A program made the translations under genes and the position numbers. The notes beneath the pieces were generated by a model that made no database searches, had not been told where the DNA came from, and worked only from the letters and a program-made list of their open reading frames with translations. From Sabellastarte sp. h YS-2021 (lineage: Eukaryota; Annelida; Polychaeta; Sabellida; Sabellidae): DNA of 64,000 bases. Positions 43,985 to 56,276 of the stretch are shown here, one piece after another (position 1 is the stretch's first letter; every line of letters begins with the position of its first letter). The stretch is from NCBI GenBank assembly GCA_964017235.1, contig OZ024934.1, forward strand, positions 86,580,706 to 86,644,705, in the 5' to 3' direction.

Positions 43985-45379
43985 TTAAATAAATTGGTTT
44001 ATGCCAATTGGATGTATTGCCCCAATATTCCACATCCACCATTTCTCTCTCATCTTTCTGTGATCAGTAATGGCTTCGTGGTATTTAAGGGAACACCATT
44101 CCAGAAGGGAGAACTGCATATCTTTAACAGAATGACCCTGTTCTGTAAAGTGTTTAGAGACTGGGGTAATTCTGGAATCCTTAGGTTTAGATACAGACAG
44201 TCTATGTTCATAAATTCTTTTCCTGAACGGGCGTCCTGTTTCACCAACATAGTATTTGTCACATTTTCTACATGTGATAAGGTATATGATATCACTAATC
44301 TCACAAGTTTTGTGAGTAGGGATGTTGGTCAGGGTGTAAGTTCTATGTGTGATTTTACACTTGACCTGGGTGATAGGTATTATAAGAGGACAATATGTAC
44401 ACTTTCCTAGTCGTGTACAGTATTTGGGTCTAATTGTACGTTTTTGTATATTAGATGGGGGGTATGAAATCTGGGCTCTGGTTAACAGATTCCTAAGGTT
44501 GGGTAATTTTCTGAAACCCACTAATGGTTTATCTTTGAAAGTATTGACACAGTCATTGCTGTGTTCAATAATGTTCCAATTCGAATGAATGAACTGCTTG
44601 ATGTCTAGGTTGCTGGGGTTGAAATTGGTGACCATGACAGGTGTTTTTGTCTTAGGTTTTTGTTTCACTGTTAGTAATTCATCCTGTGTGAATTTGGCGG
44701 CTTTGAGCATGTGTTTTTTCAGAGCCTGTAATGGGTAACCCCTATCAAGGTAATACTCAATGAGTTTTATCCCATTGGTGATGAAATTGCCATTTTTGGT
44801 GCATATTCTCCTAATTCTGAGGAATTGCCCAAAGGGACCTTTTGTGTGGCAGGGTTTGTGGTGTGCAGATGTGTAGTGAAGATACAGGTGTGTATCTGTT
44901 GGTTTTTCGTACAGGGTTGTGTACAAATGTCCACTACTGTCTATTTTGACAGTGGTATCTAAAAAATTGATGCTTTCAGTACTAGCCGCATGTGTAAACT
45001 TGATCTTATCATGGATGTTGTTAATGTATTTAATAAACCTATCCAGTTCTTCTTGACCATGGTTCCAGATCATAAAAATGTCATCAATGAAACGTAGCCA
45101 AAGCAAAGGTTGCTTATCCCAGCCTTTGAGGGCCCTAGTTTCGAACCTATCCATGAATAGATTCGTATAATTAGGTGCTAGGGCTGTTCCCATTGCAGTT
45201 CCCCCTGTTTGTAGGAAATGCTGGTCATTAAATGTAAAGTTCATACTATGTAGCACAAATCTTAGCAGCTGTAAGACATAAGGGCTTATTGGGTCCTTTG
45301 TCCTATCTTGTCTGAGGTGAGCTGCTACAGCTAGTATTCCCTCATGGTTTGGGATATTGGTGTAGAGTGAGGAGACATC
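43985..45379 (-). CDS. Penelope-like RT + GIY-YIG endonuclease, partial
   Basis: Open from DVSSLYTNIPNHEGI after the stop at 45380-45382; the first Met is at 45256 (423 residues from there). The RT has GTAMGTALAPNYTNLFM and the catalytic FIDDIF, with NFLDTTV downstream. The C terminus has ITCRKCDKYYVGETGRPFRK followed by RIYEH, the GIY-YIG nuclease of Penelope-like elements, with Cys residues before the YVG core, and ends HPIGINQFI. Both domains look intact apart from the 5' loss and frameshift, so the copy is probably inactive. The plus-strand open frames here are shadows. Confidence 0.9.
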   Translation of the reverse strand, partial: DVSSLYTNIPNHEGILAVAAHLRQDRTKDPISPYVLQLLRFVLHSMNFTFNDQHFLQTGGTAMGTALAPNYTNLFMDRFETRALKGWDKQPLLWLRFIDDIFMIWNHGQEELDRFIKYINNIHDKIKFTHAASTESINFLDTTVKIDSSGHLYTTLYEKPTDTHLYLHYTSAHHKPCHTKGPFGQFLRIRRICTKNGNFITNGIKLIEYYLDRGYPLQALKKHMLKAAKFTQDELLTVKQKPKTKTPVMVTNFNPSNLDIKQFIHSNWNIIEHSNDCVNTFKDKPLVGFRKLPNLRNLLTRAQISYPPSNIQKRTIRPKYCTRLGKCTYCPLIIPITQVKCKITHRTYTLTNIPTHKTCEISDIIYLITCRKCDKYYVGETGRPFRKRIYEHRLSVSKPKDSRITPVSKHFTEQGHSVKDMQFSLLEWCSLKYHEAITDHRKMREKWWMWNIGAIHPIGINQFI

Positions 45380-45510
45380 TTAGAGTGACCAGTAAGGCTC
45401 CCTCGGGTATTTGACCCAGTTGTTTAAGTCTGCTAATGAAGTGCTGAGTATATCCAGGGATAATCAGGGACTTATATTGCAAATGTTTCTGAATGTTCCC
45501 AAAGAAGATG
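43985..45510 (-). mobile_element. Penelope-like element, 5'-truncated
   Basis: Protein similarity begins upstream at about 45510 (HLQYKSLIIPGYTQHFISRL then QIPEGALLVTL), passes a one-base frameshift and stop at 45380-45382, and continues as the 43985-45379 frame. The N-terminal part of the RT and the upstream terminal repeat are missing. I could not identify a target duplication. Confidence 0.85.
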
Positions 45511-45559
45511 TCTAGAGATATTAATGTGATACAGGGAAGTAATTGGAAGAGCCCTGGAC

Positions 45560-48500
45560 AGAAACAAACTATACAATTATATGTTACATGTGACCTCCAT
45601 TGTCATTGTAACAGTGAACCAGATTGTCTAAGGTGGAAGTTATTTTAAGTCGACATCCAAATAACCAAGCAAAACAATGTGCATTATTTCTTTCCTGCTC
45701 ACAGTAAGTGTATTTTTTGTTTACAATTCTAATTTCTGGAGCACTGAAAACTTTTCAAATTGGCATAATACATGGTAAAAACTCCCCAGAGTTAACATGG
45801 TTATGATGCAATATTTATTTGGATTCCCAATTGTACACAGTTTGAACAAGAACGAGCTACCTCTTATGTCTATCCTACTCCACCATCACCCCCTCCAGTG
45901 TGTCTATTTTCGTATGGATTGTGAAGGCTTTTGAGAGGTACTGCTTGGAGCCATATAATGGCACAAACCTTAAATTGGCACAAAACGGAAGTTGAAATAT
46001 TAAAGGACTGTTGCACTTTATCGCCCACACTCGTGCATTTCCACTAAACATTTCCACTAAATTTCCGTATGCAAATTGTGCCAATCTGAGGCGCTGATTT
46101 CATGTAGAAATTATATTATCGCTCATTAAAAACACGTGTAAAAGGTTTATTCTTTTGATTTTTTGTCAGTAAAATGCTTTTGTAACTTGCGCCTGTGTCA
46201 ACTCATATTTTAATATAAAGAAATCCACGAAACTACACTCAAAACAATCAAAAAATAAGGTTTTTGTGTCCAAGGTGTGCCAAGTTAAGGCGTGAAACAG
46301 TATTTTAAACATTTAGAGAAAGTGGTCCTGAATGCAAACACATTTAGAACTGTGTCGAATACCAGTGAGGATGTCCTAAACAAATACAGATCTTGGACAA
46401 TGCATCTAACAGGGCTTTTCCATTTCTACGATATATTGTAAAAACCCTGCTTCCGATTGTCAATTTTTAGGATTCAGGAAGTAAATCTTATACATCTTAA
46501 TATTCTCAAAGCCATCACACACACATCCTGTATCGGCAATATGGAACTTCAGGATGGGCTTATGAATACAACATGCTGACGTCCATTGGGAACAGTTGAA
46601 ACTGCCTTGAAAATATTGCAAACCTTTCCAGATTATTATCGGATTTATATAATCGTAAACCAATTGTATTGTCATCTTTTTAATGTTACACTGATCTTAA
46701 TCCTACCTTGCAGTCATACAACAATCGTTTCCATCTTATAGTGATCATAAACCTATCTGTTTCATTTTAAGTCCACCATGAAACCAATCGGATACCAAAA
46801 TGGAATGGATTAGGAAACTGTCGCAAACCTATTGGAAGATTTTATGCAGCAAAGGCAATGCTAATTGGGAAGCTATCTAAAAATGTCTTGTACATCAGGA
46901 ACATATCTATCCATCTTAAATCTATGATAAACTATGCACTGAATCATGCATTTTTCATTACTTCAAAGCATAAACCTATCGTTAACAAGACAGGCCTCTT
47001 AGTGAAACATGAATGGTACCAAATCATAATTGAGCACAAACTTAAATCATAAGACTCGTTCACTGATAGAATGTAAGTACTGGTACTGAAAAGTGTCGTT
47101 TTTAATTAAAAGGTATATATTTAGAATATTATAAAGTTAAGCAGACAAAAAACCTGTCCTTTGTTACTGGAGTCTGAAAAAAGAATCAGCATTAATAAAT
47201 AATAATTTATATAAATTTTTCAGAATATCAAACTGATCTCTGTTATTATAAATTAAAGATGAATGTCTGTCTGCCCATTTTCTTTGTTAATGTCTGGTTC
47301 TTCAAACTCTGTCAATTTTCTGCCTAAATTTGTTGAATATTGAGATCATTTTAGCTTAACAAGTTAAGATAATATGTTTTTTTAATATTTTATCATGAAA
47401 GATGACAAATAAATACAACCTGAGTCCATAGGACAAGGATTATAAATATAATGTATTCTAGAATCATAGAATTTATAGATATACTCCACAAGAGTTGTTT
47501 TACTTTTATTATCCACTGGTTCCCTTTAATAATAAAAAAGTAAGTAAATGTTTGTCTTATATATAACATATAGTCAGCCATGACACATGACACATGTAGC
47601 AAGGGGCACCAGTGAATATAAACACAACTCTTGTTTACACTTAATAGATTTTCATCAGATCATATTATCCACACAGATAATGGAAAAAAGGAGGAAAGGG
47701 AATGGAAAATCCCCAAACCTTGCCGAGATGGTGTTTTACCCAATAGAATTCCTTGAAAATATTATCCACATATAGAAGCGGTTAATTTTGCCTTATTTTA
47801 TTTCCTCCAAATAAAAAGACCCCTAAAAATGAGCATTCATAAATACAACTGATATATATGTCTTTCAGAATACATACAAAGTTGTTGTTGTCTTTTATAA
47901 CAAAATATCAATATTTTTTCTCCACATTCCCTGACAAACCATGGTTCTAGAAACCCCGATCAATGAAGCAATGTGTCTATTTTTTTGTTAAATTTTGTTG
48001 AAAACTTAGATTATAAATACTTGTTTATATCAAATAAAATGTTTTTTTTTGCATATCTAGGGCCCATATATATATCCCATATATGTTTCCACAATTTTAC
48101 TTGATACTATAACTTGCAGGTTTTTTCAGAAGAAATATTCTTAAATTAATATATATGCTCACTGCACATCCTGGATTTAGAAACTGCTTTAAGATTCCAA
48201 TGAAATTTGGGAATCATTTCTAAGTCTATCCTAATCATTCATAGATGATCGGCAAGTGTTCCTTGTCATTCATGTTAGTTATTACAGCTTGTAGTGATAT
48301 TTTAATGAATTGTTACAATCATCGAATTCACTCAGTCACCCCTTGGTTTAATCCAAGTTGTTCTACACTCCGCTTGATCCATGACAGCAACCTCCTCAGC
48401 AATTCAAAGTTATGGTGATCCCTCTCTTTTGAAGTGATTTTTGAAGGCGAATATATATGCAAATAGAAAAACAAATTGATGTTCATGGCAACCTTTTATT

Positions 48501-49060
48501 AATCTATTATCTTCAATCTGCTTTATTTTTCCTTCTCCATTACAACAACCTGCTGTTCAAAATTATTCCGGGTGGTCTTCACCTTTCAAGTTCACCCATG
48601 ATTTCATGTGATAAGTCCCTTGCTGGGATACTTACCAACAAACTGTATTTGTTTCTCGTTTTCAGTATATTCACTGAATTGCATTCATTATCTCACCCCT
48701 TTCTTAGTTTAAGGTATGAGAGTCTCCACTGCTCATATTTGTTCTCACCTTCTTATTGCCAATGTGGTGGATCATGTATTATTTGTGGAAGAGTCGCTAG
48801 AAATAATTACAGGTTTGTAGGCTATTTTCATTAAATTGAATTCTGGACTTTTTATCACATAACTCCCGTTTATCACATAACTCCAGTTTATAACATAACT
48901 CCCGTTTAGCAACTCTGGCACAATTGATGACAAATTTATTTACCAAGGTTATCGCAGAGGTGGAAAGGAACTCAGTTGTAACTGCAAAGATTGTACACAG
49001 GGAATCAAGAGGTAAATGCAGATTGAAATAGGTTTTCATACATAACTGACATTCCCCTAA
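45560..49060. other. Intergenic, no gene seen
   Basis: No domain-bearing frame. The frame at 48457-48834 (125 codons) has no recognisable motif and no splice context. 47690-47960 is weakly similar to 53405-53660 (GAGATGGT-TTTTA, CTTATTTTAT and CCTGGTTCTA-like words in the same order), suggesting an old dispersed repeat. Confidence 0.45.
48849..48906. repeat. Short tandem repeat, about 20-bp unit
   Basis: Three copies of TTTATCACATAACTCCCG with small changes. Confidence 0.8.
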
Positions 49061-49260
49061 CTGGAAGATAGAGGCTCAAGGATAGCCACTTATCAACGTC
49101 CTTGAGGTTCTTTAGCCTGCCACTGGGGATAGGACCCAGTGTCAGAGGACCGCCATTTTAAGTTGTCATCCGAGCCACTACGTAACTGCCTGTACCTGGG
49201 TTTGAACCCACGTCCTCTGAGTTCCTAGACAGTGTGTTACCCACTAGGCCATAGTGAACA
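49050..49260 (-). mobile_element. tRNA-derived SINE, head type C
   Basis: On the minus strand the head reads CTATGGCCTAGTGGGTAACAC (A box) and, about 35 bases on, GTGGGTTCAAACCCAGG (B box). An unrelated body follows, with GGGTCCTATCCCCAGTGGCAG and AGCCTCTATCTTCCAG. No simple tail is seen. The head differs from types A and B. Confidence 0.7.
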
Positions 49261-49269
49261 GATTTGGCA

Positions 49270-50540
49270 TTTGATCATTCAGCAGGTGTATTTTTCTGTT
49301 AAACTGTAGTTACTTGGGAGAAAATGTAATATCTAATACTGATAAAATCAAACCAAGCTATCTATGTATTCTATCAGACAAGATAGAATGCATATGACCT
49401 GTTACATGATTAAACAAATATAAAAGTATTTACCTCCTAAATATTTGTGTTATTATTCTTTAGATATACCTTGAATGAATGAGAAAAAGGTGCAATACAA
49501 AATGAGAATCTCTTTAACTGAGTCTTATTGGGACTGGCTAACAGTGATGTAAACATGAAGAACATGTACAGGAGAGATAATGTTTAAAACATTCTCTGTA
49601 TAGTAAAGAAACCCAAAACGGTGTTATGATGTTTTTGAGGAAGTAATAATCAAAAGTAAAAATACCCAAGTGGAAATATCACGCAAGTTATCTACCTCAG
49701 TGGGCAAATATAATGTGTCTGTGGCATGATTTGATAAGGAAGACAGGTAGAATAATTACCCCTATTCGTCTCTCAAATAAAAACTTGTCTCTGAACACAT
49801 CTATTATGTACAATGTTGTTTTTTTTACTTTTGTCTGAATTTATTAATGTCTGTTCCCACTTGGCCAGTGGTTCTAAAGTACTCTTAAATGTAGGGGGTA
49901 TTGGTGACTTTCACCCTTTCGTTCACACTCCGGAGTAAAATGATCTTCAAGTGTAATGAAATAAAAATTATTGTTTATTTTACACACAAAATCTTGCTAT
50001 GTTACGAGAATTGATGAATCCAAAGTAAATCTAAAAACATGATCTTATGGGACCACCACCACATGTCTGACAAGAAGAAATTAACAAAACAACAACAAGA
50101 AAATGCTCCTTAAAATAAATATATATCCTTGTAAATATATAGCTAACATATTTACATAAATTTAGAAATATAAAATAAAAATAAAAACTTGTTTACACTA
50201 AATTGAGTTACACTAGCACATATTTATTAATGAAGATATTTCAACAGGGAGTACACGGTGTTATAAAACTTGTAAACAATTACAGAATAAAACACTTCTT
50301 TCTTGGCAATACTGTGATTTATGAATCCCAAAGGCAATCGATAATGCTCGAGGGCTAATAGACAAGCGTAGTTCCGGTCACCCCAGCAAAACGAGCAGTG
50401 GGGTTATATAATTTATTGTACATGAATAAATGTTACTACTAAAATTGTTGTAAAAAACTATCATATAACAAGCATAAATTAAATTAGGACATAATAAAAT
50501 ACTTTACAAAATTAGCTTTGATAGAAGGAGACATTATGAA
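49270..50540. other. Intergenic, no gene seen
   Basis: AT-rich, without repeats I can name or coding frames with motifs. Confidence 0.5.
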
Positions 50541-50983
50541 TTATAGATATTTTATTGACACTCCAAAATCCCATTGACCCCAAATGGTAAATAACCTTAA
50601 CCCCCAAGGTCAAATTGGCTGGTAACAACCATAATTAGCTAACCTGGAATATCCAAAGGTCAGAAACCTCCAAACTAAGGTCACAATTCCAAGCCCCGAG
50701 TGAGAGGCGAAAACAATTACCCCAAAAAGTTCAATGATACTACAGGTCAAAAGGTGGAGTTAACCTACACAGGTCATCAACTTTGACCCCAAGATGAGGT
50801 TGGGAGATAAGATCCACAACTCCCAGTTTAAATGAAAAAGGTCATAACAATGAATAGTAAGGTCACAATTTAAGGACCCGTCTAACAGGTAAAAAGGTTT
50901 ACCTAAAAGATGAGGTCAAAGTTGAGATATAGTAAAGGTCAGAAGGTGGTTGCAAGCTCACAAAGGAGTGGAGGGGTGTAAAG

Positions 50984-51790
50984 TCAGTTACAAATTATGA
51001 TAATATCAATATTTACAGGACCCCAAACACCTAGAAGGGGTAAGGAGAGAAGGCCAGGCATAGAGGTGAGATCTAAAAGCATGAGGTACTTGAGAAGTAT
51101 CAAAGGGGGGCAGTGTGATATACCTCCAAACACAATTGGAGGTCCAGGTTCCTTGAGCCTGGATATCTTGAACAGGGACACCCCTTCTGAAGGCCCAAGA
51201 GGCCCCAGTATGCAGATATGCCTAAAAGCTAGGCTAATATCCACTTTGAAAATATGAGGCGAAGGTCCTATCTCATTCAAACTCCATATAAGGGAATCAA
51301 CCGATGGATAATGCATCTGGAAATCAGTGCCCAAATATGTGTCTTTGAGGACTCCATTATATGTGTTACTGTCACAACCAAAAGTACTTGCCTGGTCATC
51401 CCATAAAGCCTCCAGCACTCGGTATCTGTTATTAAATAATATAGACTGACATTTAGCCAGATCCATCCTGCCCTTATCCTCATATATCTCAACCGGATCC
51501 GAAGTAGACTTACCTATGACCAGAGAACCAGCAATGTGAATGTTAATCTGACCCAAATCAGACTGAAACACCTTGTGTTTACTGACAGGGCTGTCCTTGA
51601 CCTTATTGATAGTGAATTCAGTACTGACAACAACATTTTTAGGGGCAGAAATGTCAACCACTGAGGCTTTATATTGACCACGGCCACATTTGTGCACCAG
51701 TTTGTGACCACTGTCAGACTTGTCTGATAACACTAAGGCATAAGTTTTATGATCCCTACGCCTAATAAAGGAAAGGGATGAATCAAACAT
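50984..51790 (-). pseudogene. DIRS-like RT fragment (268-codon frame)
   Basis: Near the end of the frame are LKDTYLGTDFQMHYPSVDSL then FKVDISLAFRHICI, the run-up and motif A (K-x-D-I-x-x-AFR) of DIRS/Ngaro-type reverse transcriptases. The catalytic YxDD region that should follow is missing; the last 60 residues do not look like RT. The first 150 residues match nothing I recognise. Confidence 0.65.
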
Positions 51791-52001
51791 CTGCCTTATT
51801 TTTGACTTAAATCAACAAGATAAAGAGAGCAATTTTTTATAATTAAAATTTATGACAGTCATTTCCATGTGGGCATGATTCGAGCCTAAGGTTATGTCCA
51901 GGGCTATCAATATAATCGTTTTTTTTTGTACTCTTATGACATTTAGTTTGTGGATGAGCATATATGATGCACAAACACGCTTATACAGTACCCCTTTGGT
52001 C

Positions 52002-52993
52002 TCACCAGTCTGCTTTTGTGAACAAACACCTGTTTATAGTACACACAAACAGTTGTTTTGATAGACGAATTGTTATCTTGAGTTCTCTGAGAGCTACTTT
52101 GAGAGGTACTGTGTCTTTGTCCATGGGCTCAGTGTACCCTATCAATTTTCTCAGTTTCCAACCAACTCTTAATTTCTCCCTGCTCCATACGACATAGAAA
52201 CGCTGCATGCCTGGCCTTTCCGAAGCCCAGGAGAAGTCAGTAGCATCATCCAATAAATCAATAACTATAATCTAACATGTATTCTCTCATTTTACGTCTG
52301 ACTCCTCCCTGATGGTTCAACAAAAAACAGCCATCCATTGGATTGGGGATATTTGGTTGTAAGTAACCCTGTCCTTATTTCGGCCCACTAGGACAAATTT
52401 ATTAACAAATACATCCAGTGAACCATCCCTTTGGGACTTAATCTTGTTCATATTTAGTTTGACGTTATCTGCCAGGTGCCTGAACGTATTTTGTACCTTT
52501 TCTTGAATCCTGGCCTCCCCACTCAACCGAATCGGTGGGAGAATATTATGAATTGTCTAAACAGGAGGAGAAACGGCCCTCGCCACCCCAGCTCCAGTCT
52601 GTGTGACACTTGCTTAGCTTTGACTCTAGATTTTTTTTTATTTCTGTACTGTCAATGGTCTTTTTAGTTGAATTCTTGATGGAACTTTCCATGTTATCCA
52701 ACCATGCCACCAGGGCACTGAGCTGAGCCAAAATCTGGCTCTTGATATGAGATTGATCAGTCAAACTGTGATTCGAACCCGAGGCCTGTGGGGCTTGACA
52801 TTGATCAGCATCTTGAACCCAATCCAAGCCTATGGGAAGTAAGGGACAAAGTTTGATCTGAGAGGTCAATCAAGGGGGATATGTCAATATCAGATCTGGA
52901 ACTATCAGATAAATCAGTATAACCAACTTTCCTGGATTGTGAAGAGTTGGCTTGATCTCCTGATGCCTTCAAAAAATCAGGATCTGACGCCAA
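52002..52993 (-). pseudogene. DIRS-like gag remnant
   Basis: Three shifted frames together give SGEARIQEKVQ, DGSLDVFVNK, RVTYNQISPIQW and then DDATDFSWASERPGMQRF, preceded by an acidic Ser-rich start (52805-52993). Order and motifs fit the ORF1 of DIRS-like elements. Confidence 0.6.
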
Positions 52994-52999
52994 CTGGAG

Positions 53000-55900
53000 C
53001 TGGATTGGTATGAAGCACTCCCTACCTCAAGTTATATCTGCCCTCATTCATAGTTCAAGTTTATAAAGACTTAAAACAAAAACTTAAACATCTATGCACT
53101 AAAATGATAGCAGAAATATTTGTTGTTCACAGGTCACCTTCCAAATTGAAAGTGACCAAGTAGCATGTTATAGGAAGGTCACATCTTACTAGCCAATCAC
53201 AGAAGTGATAGGAAAACGGACATGGTGACAAGAATCTACAATACAAATAATTTTTCAATTTAAAATTGTGCACCAGGACTGAGCCCTGAGACACCCACAT
53301 GTCTCCTAGCAATATTACCTGAAAGTACAGCAATCTGAGAAGCTGAAACTCACTTGAGGTATAATAATTCTCAGTAAAGTATGAAAAGTCTGAACGTAGA
53401 TAATGGCATGGAAATCCCCGGAGATGGTATTTTATTCATTATTTTATGCCAACATGTTTTACATGAAGAAGCCTTTTATGTCAGCTTATTTTATCTATTC
53501 GTAAAAACCCACTGATGAATAGCATTCGTAAATGTACGTGACACATCTTTATTATAATATTCAAATTTTGTCTCATATTACAAAAACAAAACTTGATGTC
53601 TGTTTCCTAGCCTTCCTCGTTTTGCCCTGGTTCTAAAAATTATGGAGATCATCGTAGGTGTTGAAGTCAAATTGGTCATGTGGTGGATAAGAAATATTTA
53701 TGATATTTGTCCCACACATGTTATTGTAAGATATCACTGAAAATTATCTCTCTCATAAACAAAGTGTAACTAAGAATACACAAAACCATTAAATACAGGT
53801 ATAGCCAAAAATCACACACAAAAAAACAGTTTTGGATTCACGCTGCAGATCCAGACCATCTCTGATGACGTCCGAGTCACAGGCAGTTCCACCTTGTGAA
53901 AACATGTCCCAAAACTGATGTATAATTTTTGACGATTTACAATTACCAAATAGTAAATAGTCATAGTAATGGAAAAAACTAAGTACTTACATTTCACAGA
54001 AAGAAGAAATAGTTGGTTTGCTTAAGATGAACTTTCAAGCTGTTTGTATCTTATACCCTAATTACTCACTTACTCAACCTATTATAAGATCAAGGTGACA
54101 TAGAACTCACGCCTATAACGACTGATTGTGGCATAAACAGCTGGGAAAATGTTACTGTCCAATTGAATATGTTTTGCATGTCATCACAAATGTAAGTAAT
54201 TAGAGTGAAGAGGTAATCTTATCTTATCAATCTTATTAAAGGTCTGTAATTGTCGGCAAGTCTGGGTGACCTTGACCTCCTTTTTCAAGTTCAATCTCAG
54301 CAGATTTTTTTTACATTCTATGGCCTGATTTCCAGATTCTGTAACTTGAATTCTATTTTAGTTAGATCCTATAACCCTTCAAATATTTCATCACTCCAGT
54401 GGACCCAGCGCCAGGTCTATCATTAAATAGGAGGCTGGGGGTGTTAAACTTTTAGATGTTTCTCTGTTGCTTTGGGTTGTCTGTTAAATCCCATTTATTT
54501 TCAAGGTTGGGGGGTGGTCGGACATGATCTGCTAGTGGGACTCCTTTTAGCCATGTTGTGACATTTTCAACTTTTATTATGGATGTAAGCAATACAATCC
54601 TTACAAATTGATAATAGAGATGGAGGAAACTTTGAAGTATTGATATATCAAGTACACTGTCCTTCAGCAATTTTGTTCAACTGGTCTTTGGCCCCTTTTT
54701 CTAGGCCTTGGTTTCTAGGTTTTCTTATTCATGCTATAAAGACCTCATAGCTCCCTTTTATTATTTCTAGGGATTCTCAATGTCAATATTATACCTCTGC
54801 TTCAAGGACCTTATTATAGGAGTTTGGAATGTCACAACAACTTACAGAAAATTATTGGCTGTGAACAGACTTACCTGTATACTCTTCTACAGCTTTAAGT
54901 GGGGTGAAGTAATTAATCTTTTTAAACCCCCTTTATATTGGTCCAAAGAGTTATGTATGTGAAAAATATACATCTTAACTCCCCATATTCTACCCGAGTA
55001 TAAAATGAAGGGGGGTATTCTTTCAGAGTTTACACCGGTACCATGCTCACAGACAGTTCTGTATTTAATGCTGAACCATACTTGTCTACACTGTTGTAGA
55101 GTTGTGAGATATTAATCCAGTGTACTTGTGTAGAAATAACATGGGATAAGTAATTCAAAACAGACATATCATGTATATGAGTAATTAGGAATAGAGGACA
55201 ATCGTTCGAAGCTTTTATATCTATTTATTAACAGTAATCTCCTCTTTGTAGATTTTCATACAATAGTATTAGTAGTGAAAGGATAATCTTTTTGTATTAA
55301 TATATCTTATGTGGGTGTTCCACCACACGACTAAACTTCCCGATTAAGGGTTTTTTGTAGTCAGTTTCAAAAATTTGCTTAGTCCCAGGCATTCTGTATG
55401 GATTGGTAGTTGTCGGTTGGGGCCGTGAGAAAAATCAAACAAACCGATTCTTATTTCCCGCCGTCAACAAAATGTCCAGTCTCAGATTTTCTGATGCCTC
55501 CTCAGACCCAAATTTACAGTCCTATGTTGTCTCAGGCCTCCTGCGACCCTTAGTCCCAGGCGTCACTAGCTTAGTCCCAGGAAGCCTGTTGTCAGTCCCC
55601 GACTCCTAGCAGACTAAACCCATAAGTCCGTCGCAAGCCAGTCCTGCCAAATGTCAGACAGAGACATCCCGAGTCTCCTCCAGCTGAACCGGCCTTGGTA
55701 TTGCACCCACTTGTCCCTAATTCACCAGCTGGTCAGTGATCTTTTTTGTTTGGCACATTACAATAAGACACTTACATTTTTGTGCGTATCAAATACTTAG
55801 ACAATATGGTTTATTCAAGTGTGATTGTGAGAATTTTATAATTTGCATGTCATAAAGTGTTATGTCTTCTTATTGACAGAAGAAACGGTCATGTGGCCAA

Positions 55901-56060
55901 ATTATGGCACTCTCCGACCCCCACCAAAAGCGTACACATTGTCGTGAAAAGGGATTGGGGTCTGAGCCCTGTGTGTTAGGTCGGGACTAATGTCCAGCAT
56001 GTGCCCTGCTAGCCCCTGACCAAGCTCAATAGTTAAGTGTACCAGAACATAAAAATTGAA
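53000..56060. other. Intergenic, no gene seen
   Basis: No supported frame. 55380-55640 is comparatively GC-rich, with repeated CTTAGTCCCAGG words (at about 55379, 55551 and 55571), possibly a small element without visible terminal repeats. Confidence 0.45.
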
Positions 56061-56067
56061 GGATAAT

Positions 56068-56144
56068 ATTGCCTTATTTCGCATTACTTGGCCGACTTAT
56101 TTTGTACCAACAGTTGACTTAATAGTAATGCGAAATAAGGCAAT
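56068..56144. repeat. Perfect 20-bp inverted repeat
   Basis: ATTGCCTTATTTCGCATTAC at 56068-56087 and its exact reverse complement at 56125-56144, 37 bases apart. Several imperfect ACAAAATAAGT words follow (56150-56240). Confidence 0.9.
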
Positions 56145-56276
56145 TTTACTACAAAATAAGTCAGTAATATAAAATAGAGCAAAATTGATACAAAATAGGT
56201 CCGGTAATACAAAATAAGTTGTTGATACAAAATAAGTTGTTACAAAGGCACACAAAGAAACTGTAACACAGCAATG

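Larger units (their letters stand above)
50550..52993 (-). mobile_element. Decayed DIRS-like retroelement
   Basis: On the minus strand, gag-like pieces (52993 to about 52000) precede an RT-like frame (51790-50984). A non-coding stretch with many AGGTCA/TGACCT words (50960-50560) follows. Gag pieces carry the block found in DIRS-type elements of aquatic invertebrates: AEARIQEKVQ-like start, RVTYNQISPIQWMAVFC, DDATDFSWASERPG. Frameshifts and stops separate them. RNase H and tyrosine recombinase regions are not found, so the copy is truncated and dead. Confidence 0.7.

Noticed and set aside
43994..44410. 138-codon plus-strand open frame
   Set aside because: Antisense shadow of the Penelope-like GIY-YIG coding region.
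48457..48834. 125-codon plus-strand open frame
   Set aside because: No recognisable motif; its Cys-rich end (CQCGGSCIICG) is suggestive but isolated, with no neighbouring exon.
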